Origin: Hyphomicrobiales bacterium
GTDB lineage: Bacteria > Pseudomonadota > Alphaproteobacteria > Rhizobiales > Beijerinckiaceae
Assembly: GCA_027489835.1 (NCBI GenBank)
Contig: JAIXZF010000307.1
Coordinates: forward strand, 1 to 8,944
Direction: 5' to 3'
DNA: 8,944 nucleotides
A program made the translations under genes and the position numbers. Every line of letters begins with the position of its first letter. Position 1 is the stretch's first letter. Below the pieces are notes generated by a model. That model was not told the origin of the DNA. It did no database searches and saw nothing but the letters and a program-made list of their open reading frames with translations. Below are positions 6,723 through 8,944 of the stretch, in pieces.

Positions 6723-7439
6723 TCAGGCGAACAGGAAATCAGCCGCCGTCAGCTGATCGGGCTGCCGGCCGAGGAACCACACCTGGGTGCTGGCATCCAC
6801 CACCAGCACCGTGCCGTTGATGGTGCCGGAGAAGCTGAGGTTCGTCTGCGCCTGCCCGAAGGATGTGATCGCCGTGCCCAGCAGCCGGACTGCGTCGTTG
6901 ACGCCGCCGGCCTCGAAGTCGTTCATCACCTTGATGCCCGAATTCGCCGCGATGACGAAGCTGTCATTGCCGCCGCCTGTGACGCCGTCGCCGCCGTAGA
7001 AATAATCGAAGCCGGTCGGCCCGGCGATCAGGATGTCGTCGCCGTCGCCGCCGACAAGCACATTGAAGGCGTTGGCCGCCGCATCCGTGCCGCGCAATGT
7101 ATCCACACCGCCCTGCCCGTAAAGCCAATCCTGACCGATGCCGCTCTCAAGGGAGTCGTCATTGTCCCCGCCAACCAGAACGTCGCTGCCGTCGCCTCCG
7201 ATCAGCGTGTCATTGCCGCCATAGCCCCAGAGGTTGTCGGCCCCCAGGCCGCCCTCGAGGCGGTTCGCAATGTTGTCGCCGATCAGGAAGTCGGCGCCGG
7301 AGCCACCGCGCAAATTCTCGATCAGGAGCAGCGTGTCGACCGCGAAATCCGGTTGGCCCGAACGCTGGACGACGAGGCCGCTGAACAGGTTGGCGGCGAC
7401 GGCGAGGGTTTCGTTGGCATAGGAGGACTCGTCGATGCC
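6723..7439 (-). repeat. Duplicated C-terminal RTX/secretion cassette, copy in the RTX peptidase
   Basis: Residues 324-561 of the peptidase, paired with 2887-3603. The alignment is gapless with about 76% identity. Conservation is strongest over residues about 411-500 (GGDNDDSLESGIGQDWLYGQ and onward) and over SFSGTINGTVLVVDA near the end. The protein ends in AADFLFA. Confidence 0.9.
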
Positions 7440-8408
7440 GGCCCCGCCGTCGATCGTGTCGTAGCCAAGGCCGCCGTCGAGTTGGTCGTTGTCGTCCTCG
7501 CCGAACAGGCGGTCGGCGGCAGCGCCGCCGGCGATCACGTCGATGCCGGCTCCACCATAGAGATGGTCCGCGCCGTCATTGCCATTGAGCGTGTCCCCGC
7601 CGCCCATGCCGAGCATCACGTCCGCATTCGCCGTTCCTGCAAACGTGTTGGCGGCATCCGTGCCGAAGAAATCCCCCGGCTTCCAGCCATCGTTCCGGAA
7701 CAGGTTCGTGAGCGTGTTGTACGCCACGGGATCATAGGTCATCAGGCCGTCGCGCGTGGTCGGAATGCCTGCGCCCTGCGGCTGCTTCACATTGAAGTAG
7801 ATCTGCGTCAGCTCGGCGAAATACTCTGCCGTGTTGCTCCGTGCATAGAGCCCGCTCCACAGGTTGCCGGCGACGGCGTTGTCGAAGGCGGCCTGCCACT
7901 GCGCCGTGAAGTTGGCCAGTGGCCCTTGCCAGCCGATGTTCATCAGCGAATGGGCGAATTCGTGCACCAGGATCGACTGCTGGCCGCCATAAGGATCATT
8001 GGCGAAGCGAAGGATGTTCTCCTCGCCGAAGGCCGCGGCCGGATTGCCGATGGTGCCGCCCGCGCCGCGAACCGGCTCCCAGGGCCGGCCGTCGAAGGTC
8101 GTCGTGCCGCGCAGGAAGGCGAACTCCGGAAGGTCGGTCAGCCGTTCCTCCCAAGCGGCGAAGGTGTTGGCCTGACCGAGGGTGTCCGTGGTCCTCGCGC
8201 CGATGATCACGAGCCGCGCTGCGCCGCCTGTCATGGTTCCGACGAGAGCCGCGTTGTTCACGATCAGGTTGCCGACGACCTCGAAAGTGGCGAACAGGGC
8301 GCGGTCATCGACATTGTTGCTGCCCAGAATCGGCAGGCCAAGCACGCTGAGCGACTTGGTATAGAAGCCTTGCGTCAGGTTCTGCGCAGGCACGCCGATC
8401 GTTGGCAT
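6723..8408 (-). CDS. Secreted RTX zinc metallopeptidase with ATLF-like (lethal factor / Pro-Pro endopeptidase type) N-terminal domain
   Basis: A 561-residue protein. The ATG at 8408 is chosen because AAGGAG (8416-8421) lies 7 nt upstream; the frame also allows a TTG at 8435, which would swallow that site. Residues about 12-244 are a peptidase domain: FYTKSLSVLGLPILGS, RLVIIGARTTDTLG (65-78), VRGAGG, GEENILRF, then the zinc motif HEFAH (His149, Glu150, His153) in ILVHEFAHSLMNIGW. GLYARSNTAEYFAELTQIYF follows; Glu195 or Glu199 is the probable third zinc ligand (gluzincin pattern). YDPVAYNTLTNLF closes the domain. The layout resembles the anthrax lethal factor / Pro-Pro endopeptidase-like family from memory; family assignment is inference, the zinc-site residues are seen. 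Residues 248-485 are RTX repeats, then the shared C-terminal cassette with tail AADFLFA. Type I export and calcium-dependent folding outside the cell are expected. Substrate unknown. Confidence 0.9.
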   Translation of the reverse strand: MPTIGVPAQNLTQGFYTKSLSVLGLPILGSNNVDDRALFATFEVVGNLIVNNAALVGTMTGGAARLVIIGARTTDTLGQANTFAAWEERLTDLPEFAFLRGTTTFDGRPWEPVRGAGGTIGNPAAAFGEENILRFANDPYGGQQSILVHEFAHSLMNIGWQGPLANFTAQWQAAFDNAVAGNLWSGLYARSNTAEYFAELTQIYFNVKQPQGAGIPTTRDGLMTYDPVAYNTLTNLFRNDGWKPGDFFGTDAANTFAGTANADVMLGMGGGDTLNGNDGADHLYGGAGIDVIAGGAAADRLFGEDDNDQLDGGLGYDTIDGGAGIDESSYANETLAVAANLFSGLVVQRSGQPDFAVDTLLLIENLRGGSGADFLIGDNIANRLEGGLGADNLWGYGGNDTLIGGDGSDVLVGGDNDDSLESGIGQDWLYGQGGVDTLRGTDAAANAFNVLVGGDGDDILIAGPTGFDYFYGGDGVTGGGNDSFVIAANSGIKVMNDFEAGGVNDAVRLLGTAITSFGQAQTNLSFSGTINGTVLVVDASTQVWFLGRQPDQLTAADFLFA

Positions 8409-8603
8409 GGACGGACTCCTTGTCTTCGCAGACAATGAAGTTCCGCTGATGGCCTGTCAATTATGCCGTATTGCGACAGACACAATCTTGCCGACGAAGT
8501 TGAACGCTATTCGGCTCACCATAAAAAGCGGCCATCGAAGCAGAACAATCCTTCATGAACATGAAAGCGGCAGTTCAGGCAGGCATGCGCAAGGCGGAAG
8601 TCC
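8409..8603. promoter_or_regulatory. Intergenic region between ettA and the RTX peptidase gene
   Basis: 195 nt, with an AT-richer centre (8440-8560). It contains the AAGGAG ribosome binding site (8416-8421) and candidate promoter elements for the minus-strand peptidase gene. A tight inverted repeat TTCATG-AA-CATGAA lies at 8552-8565. No ORF or convincing intrinsic terminator for ettA is visible. Confidence 0.55.
8432..8460 (-). promoter_or_regulatory. Candidate promoter of the RTX peptidase gene
   Basis: A perfect TTGACA hexamer (8455-8460) is followed after 17 nt by CATTGT (8432-8437), which matches the -10 consensus at only 3 of 6 positions. Just upstream is a better -10-like CATAAT that overlaps the TTGACA but has no good -35. 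One of the two probably drives the gene; a start from the first would give a leader of under 20 nt. Confidence 0.35.

Positions 8604-8944
<341 letters not shown>

Noticed and set aside
3300..7250. Short, evenly spaced repeats that could suggest a CRISPR or satellite array
   Set aside because: The repeats keep reading frame and encode RTX nonapeptides of 9 residues; they are protein-level repeats with varied DNA, not identical repeats with unique spacers.
8409..8435. TTG start at 8435 for the RTX peptidase
   Set aside because: It would place the AAGGAG site (8416-8421) inside the coding region; that site is ideally spaced for the ATG at 8408.
6552..8438. Long plus-strand open frame (628 codons)
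   Set aside because: It is antisense to the RTX peptidase, whose zinc motif, RTX repeats and good ribosome binding site make the minus strand the coding one.

Overview
The window comes from a GC-rich bacterial chromosome, most likely an alphaproteobacterium and perhaps of the Hyphomicrobiales. That placement rests on the codon use and on the closeness of the partial EttA protein at the right edge to what I recall of alphaproteobacterial EttA. The genus cannot be fixed from the sequence.

The window is an RTX exoprotein island. Three calcium-binding RTX genes lie in tandem on the minus strand. From left to right they are: (1) a propeller-like RTX protein, open at the left edge (1-2111); (2) a 1147-residue RTX protein with repeated beta-rich modules (2887-6330); (3) a 561-residue protein with an N-terminal HExxH zinc-peptidase domain, resembling the anthrax lethal factor / Pro-Pro endopeptidase (ATLF-like) gluzincins, followed by RTX repeats (6723-8408). 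A plus-strand Lrp/AsnC-type regulator (2342-2815) sits between RTX genes 1 and 2, divergent from the first and convergent with the second. The 3' end of ettA, a ribosome-associated ABC-F ATPase, enters from the right (8604-8944) and is probably the conserved housekeeping border of the island.

The two RTX proteins that end inside the window share a gapless 238-residue C-terminal cassette (about 76% identical by hand count). It ends in a short acidic/hydrophobic tail (DFAFV, DFLFA) typical of type I secretion substrates. No ABC transporter, membrane-fusion protein or TolC gene is present here, so the exporter must lie elsewhere. A reasonable model is that all three RTX products are exported and fold on binding extracellular calcium, one of them being a secreted protease. 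The Lrp-type protein may control its divergent RTX neighbour through an AT-rich intergenic region that carries a 15-bp inverted repeat over a candidate -35 element.

The non-coding stretches are 2112-2341 (divergent regulatory region), 2816-2886 (convergent gap with a hairpin), 6331-6722 (upstream of the large RTX gene; GC-rich hairpins, no convincing gene) and 8409-8603 (candidate promoter of the peptidase gene).
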